A model generated the notes under the pieces. That model was not told the DNA's origin, did no database searches, and worked only from the letters and a program-made list of their open reading frames with translations. The position numbers and the translations under genes are program-made. Below are positions 36,866 through 50,251 of a stretch of 64,000 bases of DNA, one piece after another. The stretch's first letter is position 1, and each line of letters begins with the position of its first letter. The stretch is from NCBI GenBank assembly GCA_002245135.1, contig NGBS01000896.1, positions 30,525-94,524 of the forward strand, in the 5' to 3' direction. This DNA is from Proteromonas lacertae (lineage: Eukaryota > Sar > Bigyra > Opalinata > Proteromonadidae).

Positions 36866-37221
36866 CTTTATGTGAATATAAAACAAAAATAACGAAATTT
36901 GATTTTTATCAAAATTTTGAATAACCCAAATTTCAAAATGATTTTTATTTCACAAACTGTCTCAATTTCTTGATAATTTCAATGTAATTGATTAGATTAG
37001 AATGAATGGTGTTAATATTACATCATGGGATAGTTTATAATTCATAATATAAACATTAGTTTGTGATTTGAGAAAGAAATCTACTAGAGATATGATGGCA
37101 ATATTCATTATGCTTAAACTCATGTAATGAAATTGTAATTAATATTTGAAAATGTGTTTGATAAGATTTACTTAATTAGTTAAATACAAACAAAACAAGA
37201 AAGAAATAATTATAATAATTA
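36866..37221. other. Upstream region of BTB-SPRY copy B
   Basis: 356 bp, mostly the end of the inverted duplication. It matches 15065-15387 in reverse complement. AT rich; no gene or recognisable motif apart from an AAAATTTTGA.TAACCCAAA stretch kept in both copies that might be part of the promoter. Confidence 0.4.
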
Positions 37222-40200
37222 TTAATTACTGTTACTGTCCAAACAATTCAACATCCACATATTGCAAGGGCATAAACTCTCAATTAATTCAGTCAAAAAC
37301 TCTTTCCAGTCCCTCAATGAGTATTTGGTATGACAATATTTTTTAATTATATCTATAGCTTTATTATCACCTTCATTCTTCAACAACGGCATAATTGATT
37401 GGAAATATGATCGTTTGGGAACAGGGTGTTCAGTTTGAGTTCGAATATATCCATCTTGACCTAACTGATATCCTAAAAATGCAGTAATACAACAATAAGT
37501 ATGCTTGATGTTTAGATTTACCTCATAATCATTGTTATTATTAGTTATATCTTTATTATTATTAGAATATTTTAAATTGGTACTACTTGAACTACTGGAT
37601 GAGAACAATGAAGTTAATAAATCTGGTCCTTTCACTAAATCATATAATTTAACTAAAAATTTGGATAAGTATGTAAAATTATCTTGAGAATGAACCATAT
37701 TATCAGTTATTCTTAATATCTCTATATATTCTGAGATTAATATAATATCATAGTTTCTTTCATCCATTTCGATTGATATATCATTTACATATATGTTTAT
37801 TGCTTTAAGTATTTCGCCATTCTGAATATTTGATGGAGCTATTTATATAATATAATATAATATACTTTCGAATTTTCTTAATAGAATTATCAAGGTTAAA
37901 ATATAATTCTTTTTCAAACATTCAGTTATAATTTTTCTTTCTAATTTTTCATTAATATGAATATAATTACATAAACTAGACCAATTACCATTTCTCTATA
38001 GTACAATATAAATATATATAATTATACATTACAAAATCCATATAAACTATATTCAATCAACAAGGATATTAAACTCACTTTATTATTGGGTAAATTCTCC
38101 ACAATTGAGTTTATATATAATAACAATATATTGGGAGAAGATCTTATATTATTTAAATACAATGCACCAAGGATTGTCAAAATTGTATTATTCTCATTTT
38201 CACTTACATCCATATTACTAGTAAGATTAGACAGAATTGAATTGTAATTATTTATATATAATTTACACTTTTCCCAATTAATATCATTTATATATAAGTA
38301 ACATTCACAACTCTAAAATACATAAATAATAATAATTATTATTATATACATTAATAACAGATATTTCCAACTCAGTAATAGCATCTCTTGGTAGTGGATT
38401 TCGATTTCTCAATATTAATAACTCAACAAATGGTAATAGTTTATTGATATTCTCTAACAAGATTTTTGGTGGTAAAATATAAGATCGTGATACTCTTGAA
38501 TGGTAAGTTAATGATCCAGGATTCATTGTATTCTGTCGAGGAGATTTACTAGTCATATTTGTACTCATTCTTCTTAATCGAATATCTTCATTGGTAAGAG
38601 TTTTGTTGTTGTTGTTGTTGTTGCTATTAGGTAAAGATGATAATACAGCTGAAGATGTTTGTGGTTGAAGTAATACTGATCTTGATATCCATTGGTTAAA
38701 AGTATATAATAATCGATTATATTTCAATATTACTGCTCTGATTATATATTTTGGTAATTGCTCTAGTTCATTCGATCTTTGAGCCAATATAATTGGTCTG
38801 AGTGTTATGTAATACAATACATCTAATAATCTACTAGATAAAGTATAAACATCTATTGATTTTGTATTGGATTTACAATAATCTGTAAATATTTGTGGTA
38901 ATTCAGTTAGAAGGCTTGAATAAGAGTTGATGTTTATATGATACCATTTGAATTCATTATCACAAATCACTTCTATAGAAATAATAATAATAATAATAGA
39001 TATACTAACTAAACTATCTGCATCAGTACTTTTCAAATCTTCATTATATTTCAAAGAATCATTACTACATATTAGATGTAATATGATTCTAACAAATGAT
39101 ATAATATATTTAGATGATGGATAATTATCTATTTAAATACATAAATATAACATAGAAAAACAATACGATTTTCTGATTTTTCATCCATATCATTTAACTG
39201 TTTTGATAAACTTCCATAATTTGCTTTAATAATTGAAGTTCTAATGATTGATGTATAGAATGGTAAAAACTTTGATAATAATGAAGATAATGTAATAACA
39301 TCTAATTGAGTAGGAATCCATAAATTCCATTTGATTTTGGATAAATAATTTAATAATATTTTTGTACATTGACTCTTTAATGCTAACATTGTATTGGAGG
39401 ATAAGAAATCAGTTAAAAACCAACCGAATGGTGTAAAATATTTAGTGGAAAGTAATTTTGTACTTTCACTTAATGTTACTGTTAAACTATCACATATTAA
39501 TTGCAAAGAAAGTAATAATAAATCTGAAGAAATATCAGCTTTTTGTCTATAAATATAATAAACAATAAATCAATAATAATACAATAAAGCAAACCAAAAG
39601 TTATATATATTTCCTATACTCCACTTCCATCCATCAATTACACTAAAATATTCATCCAAATTCTCTTCATTTTCTTTTATTTTTATACTCCAAACAGGTC
39701 TGCTCATTAAATATAATACAATATGTAATAACACTGGAGTTATATCTTCAGTAATATAACTTGTTAATACTTTGGATATTTCTACAGATGATTTCTGCAT
39801 TAATCTTGAGAGAAATTTGGTGAATAGTTTTATACAGTCAATTATATGGTATAATTCGAGATTGATTTTATCTTCAGATTGAGTGAGAATGTGATAGACA
39901 ATTTCCCATATTTCTATATATATATAAGATGATAATAAAAAGTGAAAGACAAAATGAAATTACAAATAAATAAAAGTATATATACTTGATTGCATCGGTT
40001 CATAAAATCCACTTCTTAAACTATGTAATAATATTGTATCACATCTACAGTCTTGATATTCAACATGATAACCCAACAAACTACCAAATATATGAACAAT
40101 TCCTTCAGGCGGTACTAAATATAAAGATGTCTTTAATAAACCTAATAAACAGTTATAATAATCAGGATATTCTTCATTGTTACAATCTCTTAAAGATCTG

Positions 40201-43200
40201 ATGATTAGATAGATTAAATGTATTCTTAAGTTCATTGTTGGACAGTTTTCAATCCATTCTTTGATCTTGAATCTGTTTAATAATTGAATTGAACGAAGTG
40301 AACCAAATACACTGAAATTCTATTTATAAGATAAATATATTATTACATACTCTTAAAATCATATCTAAAAAAGCAATAAACTGTTCAGTATCTTTTGAAT
40401 CAGGATAAAATGCAGATTGCATAATATTATACTTCGCTGGATTACATACCATCAACTGTAATATTTCCACTGGACTTTTATTATATAAATTACCACAACA
40501 TTTACCTAATGCAAATATCATATCATATAATTCCTTTAAACATGGATAAAAGAACTCATTATCAATTATAGAAGTCAATATTCTTTCAATTTCTAATAAT
40601 ATTTCTAACCACTTTTTACCTTCTCTTTTCATATTATTCTGTAATTGAGATGAGTATTTATTCTCTTTATTCTCTATAATATCTATCATTTTGTTCACTA
40701 AATCAATATTTGATAACATTACAACAGCTATTTCATACATTTCATGTGGTGCATAGCCGTATAAACTTGGCTGAATCTCAATCCATTTCTTCCAGTTAAC
40801 TCTAAACTCATTAATTATGTCCAAATCAATTTGGAACTTATAATATGAATATAATAATTTAGCTGGATCTGTACATTGTTTTCTACCACAATATCCTTTT
40901 AATAATTCATGTTTTTGATTTACTGTGTAGAACTTAGAAGCTAAATCCCACATATTATCTTGTATTTGATATAATTCATTGTAATTCTTATTTGATTGGA
41001 TAATTGAACTTCTTAGTAACTTTAATAGTTTCAAAATATCAACAACTATTGGCTTATCACTATTTAACTGTTCTTCACTCCAATTTTCAGCATTTTCGAA
41101 TTGAACATTCTTTTTCAATGTTTCTATATTATTGAATGGTATTGGATACTTGATTTGTGTCTCTAATGGATAAGAATCTAAGTTTCTATTCACCAATATA
41201 TTGGATCTATTTATATCATCAATATCATTACCACCATTTTTGTTTTCATTATCTTCATTTTCATCATCACTTGGCATAATATTATTCGATTTCCATAAAC
41301 ACTCAACAACACTCAATGTTTTATCATCTAAATATGAATAATTCAATTCAAATATTGCTGATAACATCTTTCCATTTGTTGGTGAACAATTACTTGACAT
41401 TATTGGAGTAGAAGATGATGAAGAAACAGGTGAAGTAATATTTGTATTTATACCAGAAGTAGTTAACTTAATATTACATAATTTAAACAATAAACTTTCA
41501 CTATCCAAATCTTCCACATGAATCCAAGAGCCAGGATCACCATTTCTTAACCATTGTAACATATCATAATACATATCATATAACATCTCATAATGTCGTC
41601 TTTTATTCATATATATATTCTGCTCTACTGTTAACTCTGTCTCTGATAAGTCACTTAATGAATTCTCACTATCTACTGAATGTAAAGACACTTGAGGACT
41701 TAAATTACTTTCAGTTCTTGACGGTTCATTCTCTATTCCACTGATTGTTATACTATTGACTATAACTTCACTATTATTTGCAGTGTTATTATTATTATTA
41801 TTATTATTTTGCAGATTATTGTTTAGATTTTGAGTTGCATCTAAATTATCAAGTAATTTCTTATACTCATCAACACAGGTATTAAACTTAATCATCAATT
41901 TCTTTTTATATTGTTGAAATGGACTTTGTTTTTTACCTCTTATAAAGAATAAATGACCATAATATCTACTATGACCTTTATGACTGGAAGAGGAGAAATA
42001 TAAGATGAAGAATATTTGACAAATCAACGGAAATAATGGAGAATCATATGAATATAATATTATATATTGTGCCCAAGTATAGATTCTGAATTCATCAAAA
42101 TTATCATAGTGTTTATGCAAGAATAAACTTGGTGCAGATATCTTAATATCTGGTTCAATGAGTGTATAATGATTTATTAATTTTCCACCTAATTGATCTA
42201 TATCATGTACAATCATGTTATTACACATCACTTTGCCAAAATATTGGTATAAATCATATTCTTGAATTGTTTCCATGTATAACAGTATAAATGAGGCATA
42301 ATTATTATTGATTAGTAAATTAACTAATTCTGTATTTGAATTTAAAATGGGTATTAATTTTCCCCCAACTATCGCTTTTCAATATTAAAGATGGATATTT
42401 CTTAGTATAAGTGATATTATTATATAAAAACGGTTGGATTATACAGTATAACTGATCACATAACTCTTGTAATGGTTCATTTCGATCTAATTGTTGTTTA
42501 CTATAAATAGCTGCTTTGGTTAATATATCAATGATTTTGAATATATAAATAGAAGCAGATGAAGATGCTGAATTTGCACTATTTGCAGATGATGATGATG
42601 TAGTTGTAGTTGTATTGATATACCATTTCTGATATGATCTTATTCTTTCCATCCAAAAGCCAATTACATGTTCTGTAGCTAAGATTGGAATATTATTAAT
42701 TTTAGAACCAAATGCATTACTATTCATCATATTACCATTTGTAGTATTTTGTGTTGCTTGTAAAATACTATTATCAAATTCACTTTGATAGGAATAATAT
42801 AGTTGTAATGATATTAAATGGATTAATAATTTCTCCTTACTTGGATCAACAATATCAGAATTACCATTAACACATAAGAAATGTTGAATATTGGGGAAAT
42901 TCAATAAAGCTAAATGTAATGAACTTAAAGTCTGAAAATATTTTCTTAATTGTTCTTGTGCTTCTTTTATATGTTGTCTATGCCCAGGATTCTTTAGATA
43001 ATTACATAATATCATAAACTTATCATTATCTAATATCTTTAATCGATGTAGAAATGCTAATTCATTATAACATTGATATATCTCTTCAGGAGGTAATGCC
43101 ATTCTTGCATCTGATATTAATGATCTTGTAGCTAATAATTTCGATGTTAAAATAGGAATACAATCTAATACAATTTTATAACCTGCTACAGGAGTTGTTG

Positions 43201-46200
43201 ATTGTAATAATATAGCTAACGGCATCCAGCCTTTTCTTTCACTATAATCTGTACAGGTTAAAATAACATATGCTAAACTGGGAGAATGACAAACCTCTTC
43301 AAGCCTGTCAGTTTTATTATTGCTGTTCTGATACCAACGGTTTCTTAACGAATCGACATTTCCATTTGTTTCCCAGAATAATAAAGGCAATTGCTTTTCT
43401 CTAGGTGGATTGAGTAATGTCAATCTCAATATCAACTTCATATTCAAATCATCTTTCACTGGTTTACATCCTTTAAAATAATTATATTTTGCATCAGATA
43501 TTCCTATTGCAATTGCTACTCTTCTATGCATATTTGCAGGTATAAATAACTTACCCATTTCATTCTCATCATTACAATTATTCTCATCGTTTAATAACCA
43601 ATTCAAATGGCTTAATATATGAAATGCTAAGTTTCGATATATTTCACTATCATTTTCTAACCATTCCAATAATTTTCCTAATAATTCTTCAGATGGTTTC
43701 CAATTAATATAATGAATAGATTTTATTAATGAATTCAAATCATTTGAAATATTTGCAAAGTTATAAGTTAACACTAAATTCATAAAAAATTCGATTGTTT
43801 CTGAAGTATTAAATATATTTATCATTGATCTTAATAGATTATTGATAAAATAAATATCAATTGAATTATTCTTCGTTATTGGCGATATATAACATACATA
43901 ATATAATAAATGGACAATTATAAAATAATAATCCGTTTCTTTTTGATTAATAGATAATTTGCTCAATAGTAAGAATAATGTATTGTTATAGTCTTTACTA
44001 TTTTTGATAATATGATTTACAAAACTTGCAATAATCTCTGGTCTACTTGATAATAAGTGGAAATAAGATGTATATTTTATATTATTTTGAAATTCTGTTG
44101 GTAGTATAATATCATCTCCATTCTCTATATCAAAACTACTACTACTACTACTTCTTATATTATTATTATTATTTTCACCATTATTATTATTATTATTGCT
44201 AGATATTCTATAAAATGAGAGTAAATAATCATATAATATCTCATAAGATATATCCAATGATAATATTTCAAATGAAAAATATGATAATGTTTTTACATTA
44301 GTAATAAAGTAATTATTTGAAGGTAATATATAATATAAAATCAACCACAATATAAGGGAAGGATAATTAGAATCTTGCCAATACTGAATACTGTTATTTG
44401 ATATTTGAATAATAATTCTTAATAAAATACTACTAGTTAATGGACAATCTTTATATTTATTGAAATTCTTACCAACCATTTGAATTAAATAATAAACTCT
44501 ACTGAATCTATCATATTTAGTTATTTTATTGTTTTTTGTTTCATAGAATAATGCTTTTATACCTCTTTCTAATGGAATCAGATTGAATATAATTGATATA
44601 TTCTCATCATATTTCTGTATTGTTTTTAATGTACAATTTGTCATTGATTGGTAGTTCAAAATAGTATAAATCATAGATACAAATACATCTAATATTTGGT
44701 TTGTAAATATATAATCTTTATTATTGATCATTGGTAGTTGTACAATAGAATATAACCATTCAGATGATCTTAAATCTGGATAAACCATCATTTGTTTTAC
44801 TAAGTATAATATATTCACTACATCTTTACTCTCTATAAGAATAGAAGATAATGATAAGATCCATGCTTTCAATGATAATCTAAATCTATATTTCCTATAT
44901 TGATCACTGTTACTTCGATTAATCTGTTGGCTTACTTGAATTACTCTTATTTGTAAAGGAGAATGACATTCTGGACAATATTCTATCAATTGTTCTTTAT
45001 CTATCATAAAACTACAATTATCACAGTAATATTGATTAGTTTCTTTAAGTTGTTCACTGATTATTGATTCTCTACAGATAGGAGATTCATCTAATTGAAT
45101 ATAACGAGATGTAATAGTTGGGAATATTCTATTCTCAAAATCAAATAAGATTGATAGTAATGTTCGAATAATGGAATAATCTATTGTATTATTTTCACTA
45201 TTATTATTATTATTAGAAAGTGTTTCTGTAATGGTTTTACTCAGATATCTTTCTATAATGGAATGACTATAAACTTTTGCAAATAAAATTCGAATAAACT
45301 AAATTTACAATATAATAGTTTAATATATATATATATATATATATATACTTCATTGGCTCTTTGTTTATGCATTATATTCAATACATTCTGACAATGGTCT
45401 TTAATCTTCTTATCATATTCTCCTTGGATATTGGAAAATTTAGTATCTATTGGAATTCCACAACCACAACTACCCAACGGAATCTTTACATTTTCAGCGG
45501 ATAATTTCCATAAATGACTGAAATCTTCTTCACATAATATACGTAAGTGGTGTAACTGATCTAATTCATCCTATTAACAAAATTATATTAATATATACTT
45601 GCAATTCATTTTCAGCTTGTTGATAATCTAATAATAATTTATAAAAGTGGTGTTCCTTTGGAAATGATTCTAATCTTTCTTTTGCAATATTGATATACTT
45701 ATTATTGTAATATAATCTTATATCTTTATAGAACTCTATACTCTGATATATATTTTGTGCACTATTCAATGATTTTCCACTATTATTATCATCATTTTCC
45801 ACTATTTCATTCTCTAATATGTCATTATATTGGTTTTCTTCGTTTATACTCACTTCAACGGAATTATCTTCCTTCTTCATTGATTCTTGCTCCATTTCTT
45901 CCTTTATTTTCTCTTTCTCCTCTGTTGTAATGTTTAATATACTATCTCCTTCAATTACTTCATTTTCTTCTCTATTTGCTTTTCTCAATATGGAGGGTGA
46001 TGATACTCTATCAATTTCTATTAAACATTGTGGTAAATCCTCTGAATAAGTAAGATACTCAGATTGAGGTGGCTCGGTTAATATTGGACGACATTCTGGT
46101 GGAATATTTGGTGGTAAGATTGATGTTGGAATTTGTGGACTAACTGGTGTGTTAGCAGCTGAAACAGAATCAACATTAAAATCATTACCATCACTTATCT

Positions 46201-46609
46201 CTGAGTCATTTATTTCAGATAAAACAGAATCTCTTTCACAAACATCAGAAACTGGTAATGCAACGTATGCTGGAGGTGGGTTTGAATAAGTGTGTAAACC
46301 ACTAGTACCTCCTCTGTGATAACAAGAAAATGAATCAAAACGCGAACCACTAGTTTTTGAACTGTCTGAACTTGTTCTTGATAAATTTGAACCATATCCT
46401 GGAGATATGGGTGAAACTAAGTGGTAGTCTGGATTCACCTTTTGTAATTCACCTGAAATCCTACCATGATAACTTAAATGTGTTTGACTGTTTTTTTGAG
46501 AAGATCTTAACTGAGGTGGTGGAACAGATGACTCTGTCTCACTGGCAGGAGTTAATGGCGTGTTCTTTCCACTACTATGCTCAGAATTATTCCGTGGCTT
46601 CTGAGACAT
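37222..46609 (-). CDS. EPG5: EPG5-like autophagy tethering factor
   Basis: A multi-exon gene of about 2,950-3,000 aa. The first exons are clear: 46609-45599, 45570-45349, 45298-40351, 40319-39986, then 39913 onward. Later exons extend to 37222 with short introns, and the junction near 39.6 kb is uncertain. Similarity to EPG5 is seen in order: HHFYKLLLDYQQAENEL; AFHILSHLNWLLNDE; IGFWMERIRSYQKWYI; RIYTWAQYIILYSYDSPLFP with LICQIFFILYF; and RFKIKEWIENCPTMNLRIHL. EPG5 is a Rab7 effector that helps autophagosomes fuse with late endosomes/lysosomes. A CDNC...CPEC zinc-ribbon-like motif lies near residue 490. A one-base frameshift is inferred in the run TTTTCCCCC at 42358-42366. The Ser/Pro-rich N-terminus is disordered. 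Confidence 0.75.
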
Positions 46610-46948
46610 GAATAATCAATAAAAAATACTCTTCTGTTCAGATAAATCAAGCTCGAGGTTTGAAGTTATTGTTTCTCATCATTTTCACAATAAGCATTAA
46701 GTTTATGAGAAAATAGAAGTAATATTTATTTTATTTTATAAAAATATCTTTCAAATAAAACAATAAATAAATACTGTTTTGAATTATCACTTATGTAGCT
46801 GTTAGTAATTCTGTTCACATATCATTCAATAATTTCATAAACTTTAAAGTATTTTAATATATGTTTTATGATAAAAGAGAATGAAACAAAAATTACGGAT
46901 CAGATCTGATCAAATCGCATTTCTATTACGTTGTTCTAAAGTGAAGAA
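46610..46948. other. Divergent intergenic region
   Basis: 339 bp between the start codons of the EPG5-like gene and the GLUG/EGF gene. AT rich. A short inverted repeat (ACGGATCAGATCTGATCAAAT near 46894-46913) contains the palindrome ATCAGATCTGAT and could bind a dimeric factor. Nothing else is recognisable. Confidence 0.4.
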
Positions 46949-49900
46949 ATGAAGGTTTTAGAAATATTTTTTGCCGTTATAGCAGTGATCAGTGCATCAA
47001 CCACACTTTCTTGCATTAATAAATCAGCATACCAAGTTAAAGAATGTGATGATCACAATTGTGACCCAAACTCAATGAAGGTTGGTATCTGTGAAAAAGA
47101 AGGTCAATTATTGCAATTAGGTGGTAAAGAAAATATCATTTGTCAATCACCAGCAAAGATTTGTGGATCTTTAGAAACTGAGCTATCTAATAATAGAATA
47201 CTAGTAGATGATAATGAGACAAGTGTTGAAGATAATTCAACTACAATTGAAGAGATGACAACACCTTCTGAGACTAAAATCCCTCTTCCTACAAGTTTTA
47301 CACCATCAACTCATACTCCATCAGATGAAATTCCAATAGAAATACCTAAAGAAGCTAATGAAACAATTTCAATAGCCTTAAAACAAGTACAAGAAATAAC
47401 AAAACAATTAATTAACTCTGGTGTAATGAAACCAACAGAAACTAGTGTATCCGCTCAACGCGCTGCTAGAAAGGAATATGAGAAATTACCAATTCCAACA
47501 GAGAAATCAACAAAAGATTTTATTGATTTAATGCAACAAACTCAAACAAAGACAGTCAAATTCGAAAATATTCAATCTATTGATATGACCAATTACAATA
47601 AAAATATAAAATTAGAAGATAGCCAAATAGATGGAAATTCTAACGAATTAGTAATTCAACCCAAGAAGAAGAGTAATAGTAGTAGTAAAGAAAGAAGATA
47701 TTTACAGAACAGTGAAGAAATGGAAGAAAAAGAAGAAGAATCAACAATTCAATTATTTGATGAATCAAACAACATAGTATATGAAAACTCCAAAATCAAT
47801 ATCATATCAAGAGAATCTTTAAGTCAAAATAAACCAATTATCATTCAGAATTGCAACGGTATATTCAAAAGTTTAAAAAACTCTATTATTCGAAATGTTG
47901 AAGTGATTATTTATAATGATATTATATTCAATTGTCAAGGAAGTGATAATAATAATAATGATTATGGTTTATTCACCAATATAGCTGATAATGTTACTTT
48001 TATAAATGTAAAAATAATATTCAATTATGATGGAATTAGAACTATATCAATAAATAGTAATATTTCATCTACTATTGACTTTGGTTTATTAGCTGGTGAA
48101 AGTAAAGATTCATCAATCAATAATATTCAAATATATGGAAATATTATTACAGTAAAAGGAGAGAAAGATAAACAAATAACATATGGTAATTTGATAGGAT
48201 TAAACACTAATTCTAATATTAATAACTGTTATATTGATTTATCATTTGTATTATTATATCAGAATATAGTATATGGTGGAATAGTTGGTGTTTATAAAGG
48301 TGATAATAGTATAACTGATTCGTATGTTTATTTATCAAGTGGTTTAAGGGTTGGAGTGGATGAAAATATTAATCAATTTATATATGGTGGTTTAATTGGT
48401 AAGAATGAAAGTGGTAAAGTTAATATTGTAAATGATTGGATTAGTTTAAATGTATTAGGAATTGAAATAAATAGTGAAAATGTGAATTTTGGTGGAATTA
48501 TTGGTGTTGGTGAAGTTTCAATAACTAAATCATCACTTAAAATGATTGTTACCCAATCTAAATTCTATATTAAAGATATAACAACAGATAATAAGAAATG
48601 TGGTTATGTAATAGGTGATGATAAAGAGATTGATATGGTTAATTCAACTATCAATTATGAATCATGTAATAGTAAAATATTATCTGATTGTATATCACCA
48701 ATATTGAGTTATAAAGCAGGAAATTCATCATATCCAACAAAGAAAGCTGAAACAAGAATATTAACATCATCAATACAGAATAATTATGTATTTGGCAATG
48801 GAATAAATACAGAAGACTATAAAGATGGTAAAATTATAAATACTCCACCATCAGATTATTGTAATGATGGTATTCTAGAGAATGGTATATGTTATTATAC
48901 TAAATACACTCCCACTAATCGACCACAGGTACAATCCTATTTGATCATATCAACTGAAGGAATGAATAGTAAAATAGCATCAAATAGTAAATTAGTCTGT
49001 CCAAATAAATGTAATTTAAATGGAATATGTCAATATGGTGAATGTTTATGCTTTCCAGGTTTTACTTCTTATGATTGTAGATTAAGAACTTGCCCATATG
49101 GAACAGCTATTTCTAATCCAACTAATGGTTATGATAAAGATGATAGAGTCAATTATGAATGTTCCAATCAAGGTAAATGCAATAGAGAGAATGGATTATG
49201 TGAATGTTTTGCTGGTTATGAAGGAAATGCTTGTCAAAGAACAAAATGTCCAAATCAATGTTCAAATCATGGTGTTTGTACCACTGTAAATGAAGCAATC
49301 TTATATAAAGATGATAACTTGGATTTAAATTACAATAAAAAATATGGAAAATGGGATAGAGAATCAATTCAACTATGTGTTTGTGATAAAGAATATAGTG
49401 GAGTAGATTGTTCTATTAGAAAATGTCCTAAAGGTTATTTAGCTGATAGTGAATGCGATTCTCCTTCTCAAGGTGAAATAAAAGTAACTTATAGTAGTAA
49501 TGATATTTCTCAAATTAAAGCTGATAATAGTGATGATAAATATTTAGTATATTTAAAATATACTGATCCAAATAACCATGTTTGGTTTACTAGTTCATTT
49601 GCTTTTCATTTAAGAGATGAATGGCTTAAAGCGCTTGGATCTTTGCCAAGTTATGCAATTTCAATTGAAGGAGTTGAGATTGATAAAGAAACTACAAATA
49701 CTGCATTTTTATCAGTTACTATTACTTTTTCAAAACATCAAACTGGTAGACAATATCCAATTGAAGTAATTGGAACTAAAGAAATGAAGGAAATACCTGA
49801 ATTAAGAGATGCTAAAAATGGATTTTATCATTGGCTTAATCCTAATTTACACAATTTACTTGATACTGAAAATGGTAAGATTACCTATGAGATGGAAAAT

Positions 49901-50017
49901 ACTCAAAGAGGTTATGAATGCAGTAATAATGGTATTTGTAATACACAGAGTGGAGTATGTAACTGTTTTGATGGATTTTCTGGTTTAGCTTGCAGTGAAG
50001 TGGAAGAAACAGTATAA
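46949..50017 (+). CDS. Secreted GLUG/beta-helix and EGF-repeat protein
   Basis: 1022 aa, single exon. A signal peptide covers residues 1-21 (MKVLEIFFAVIAVISASTT). Then come a short Cys-rich part, a Ser/Thr/Glu-rich linker, and at ~270-560 GLUG-like beta-helix repeats (YGGIVGVYKGDNSITDSYVY, YGGLIGKNESGKVNIVNDW). Residues ~680-850 and the C-terminus carry EGF-like/tenascin modules (CSNQGKCNRENGLCECF, GYEGNACQRTKCP). There is no evident C-terminal transmembrane helix, so it is probably secreted or otherwise cell-wall/surface attached. It likely works in adhesion or matrix assembly. The EGF style matches the smaller protein at 52193, so the two probably share ancestry. Confidence 0.75.
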   Translation: MKVLEIFFAVIAVISASTTLSCINKSAYQVKECDDHNCDPNSMKVGICEKEGQLLQLGGKENIICQSPAKICGSLETELSNNRILVDDNETSVEDNSTTIEEMTTPSETKIPLPTSFTPSTHTPSDEIPIEIPKEANETISIALKQVQEITKQLINSGVMKPTETSVSAQRAARKEYEKLPIPTEKSTKDFIDLMQQTQTKTVKFENIQSIDMTNYNKNIKLEDSQIDGNSNELVIQPKKKSNSSSKERRYLQNSEEMEEKEEESTIQLFDESNNIVYENSKINIISRESLSQNKPIIIQNCNGIFKSLKNSIIRNVEVIIYNDIIFNCQGSDNNNNDYGLFTNIADNVTFINVKIIFNYDGIRTISINSNISSTIDFGLLAGESKDSSINNIQIYGNIITVKGEKDKQITYGNLIGLNTNSNINNCYIDLSFVLLYQNIVYGGIVGVYKGDNSITDSYVYLSSGLRVGVDENINQFIYGGLIGKNESGKVNIVNDWISLNVLGIEINSENVNFGGIIGVGEVSITKSSLKMIVTQSKFYIKDITTDNKKCGYVIGDDKEIDMVNSTINYESCNSKILSDCISPILSYKAGNSSYPTKKAETRILTSSIQNNYVFGNGINTEDYKDGKIINTPPSDYCNDGILENGICYYTKYTPTNRPQVQSYLIISTEGMNSKIASNSKLVCPNKCNLNGICQYGECLCFPGFTSYDCRLRTCPYGTAISNPTNGYDKDDRVNYECSNQGKCNRENGLCECFAGYEGNACQRTKCPNQCSNHGVCTTVNEAILYKDDNLDLNYNKKYGKWDRESIQLCVCDKEYSGVDCSIRKCPKGYLADSECDSPSQGEIKVTYSSNDISQIKADNSDDKYLVYLKYTDPNNHVWFTSSFAFHLRDEWLKALGSLPSYAISIEGVEIDKETTNTAFLSVTITFSKHQTGRQYPIEVIGTKEMKEIPELRDAKNGFYHWLNPNLHNLLDTENGKITYEMENTQRGYECSNNGICNTQSGVCNCFDGFSGLACSEVEETV

Positions 50018-50251
50018 TTAAGGTGTTCTATATTATATAATATTGTAATTGTACGAATTTGTTGTTTTTGGAAAGAAAATTGAGTTGAATAATGAATAAT
50101 GAAAAATTATCCGTTTATAAACAATATTTGATAGAGGTTTGAATTATTCTTCCTCAAACCAAGTTTTTCTTCAATATATTTTTGATATTTTTTAAGAAGC
50201 AATACATGAATAGAGGGAATTACGATTCGAAAAATGAGTATATATATATTT

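Larger units (their letters stand above)
34175..37186 (-). repeat. Inverted segmental duplication, copy B
   Basis: Reverse-complement partner of 15065-18070, with the same gene order (APC11 and BTB-SPRY). Left limit near the ATTTATTTATTTATTTTACA stretch at 34182; right limit near CTTAATTAGTTAAATA at 37172-37187. Flanks outside these points are unrelated between copies. In this copy both genes read through, so it looks like the functional version. Confidence 0.85.

Noticed and set aside
45300-45348. TA dinucleotide repeat as a possible microsatellite or CRISPR-like array
   Set aside because: It is an intron of the EPG5-like gene; there is no direct-repeat/spacer structure anywhere in the window.
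37222-46609. UBR1-type N-recognin for the giant minus-strand gene
   Set aside because: No UBR box or RING-H2 is present; conserved blocks fit EPG5 instead.
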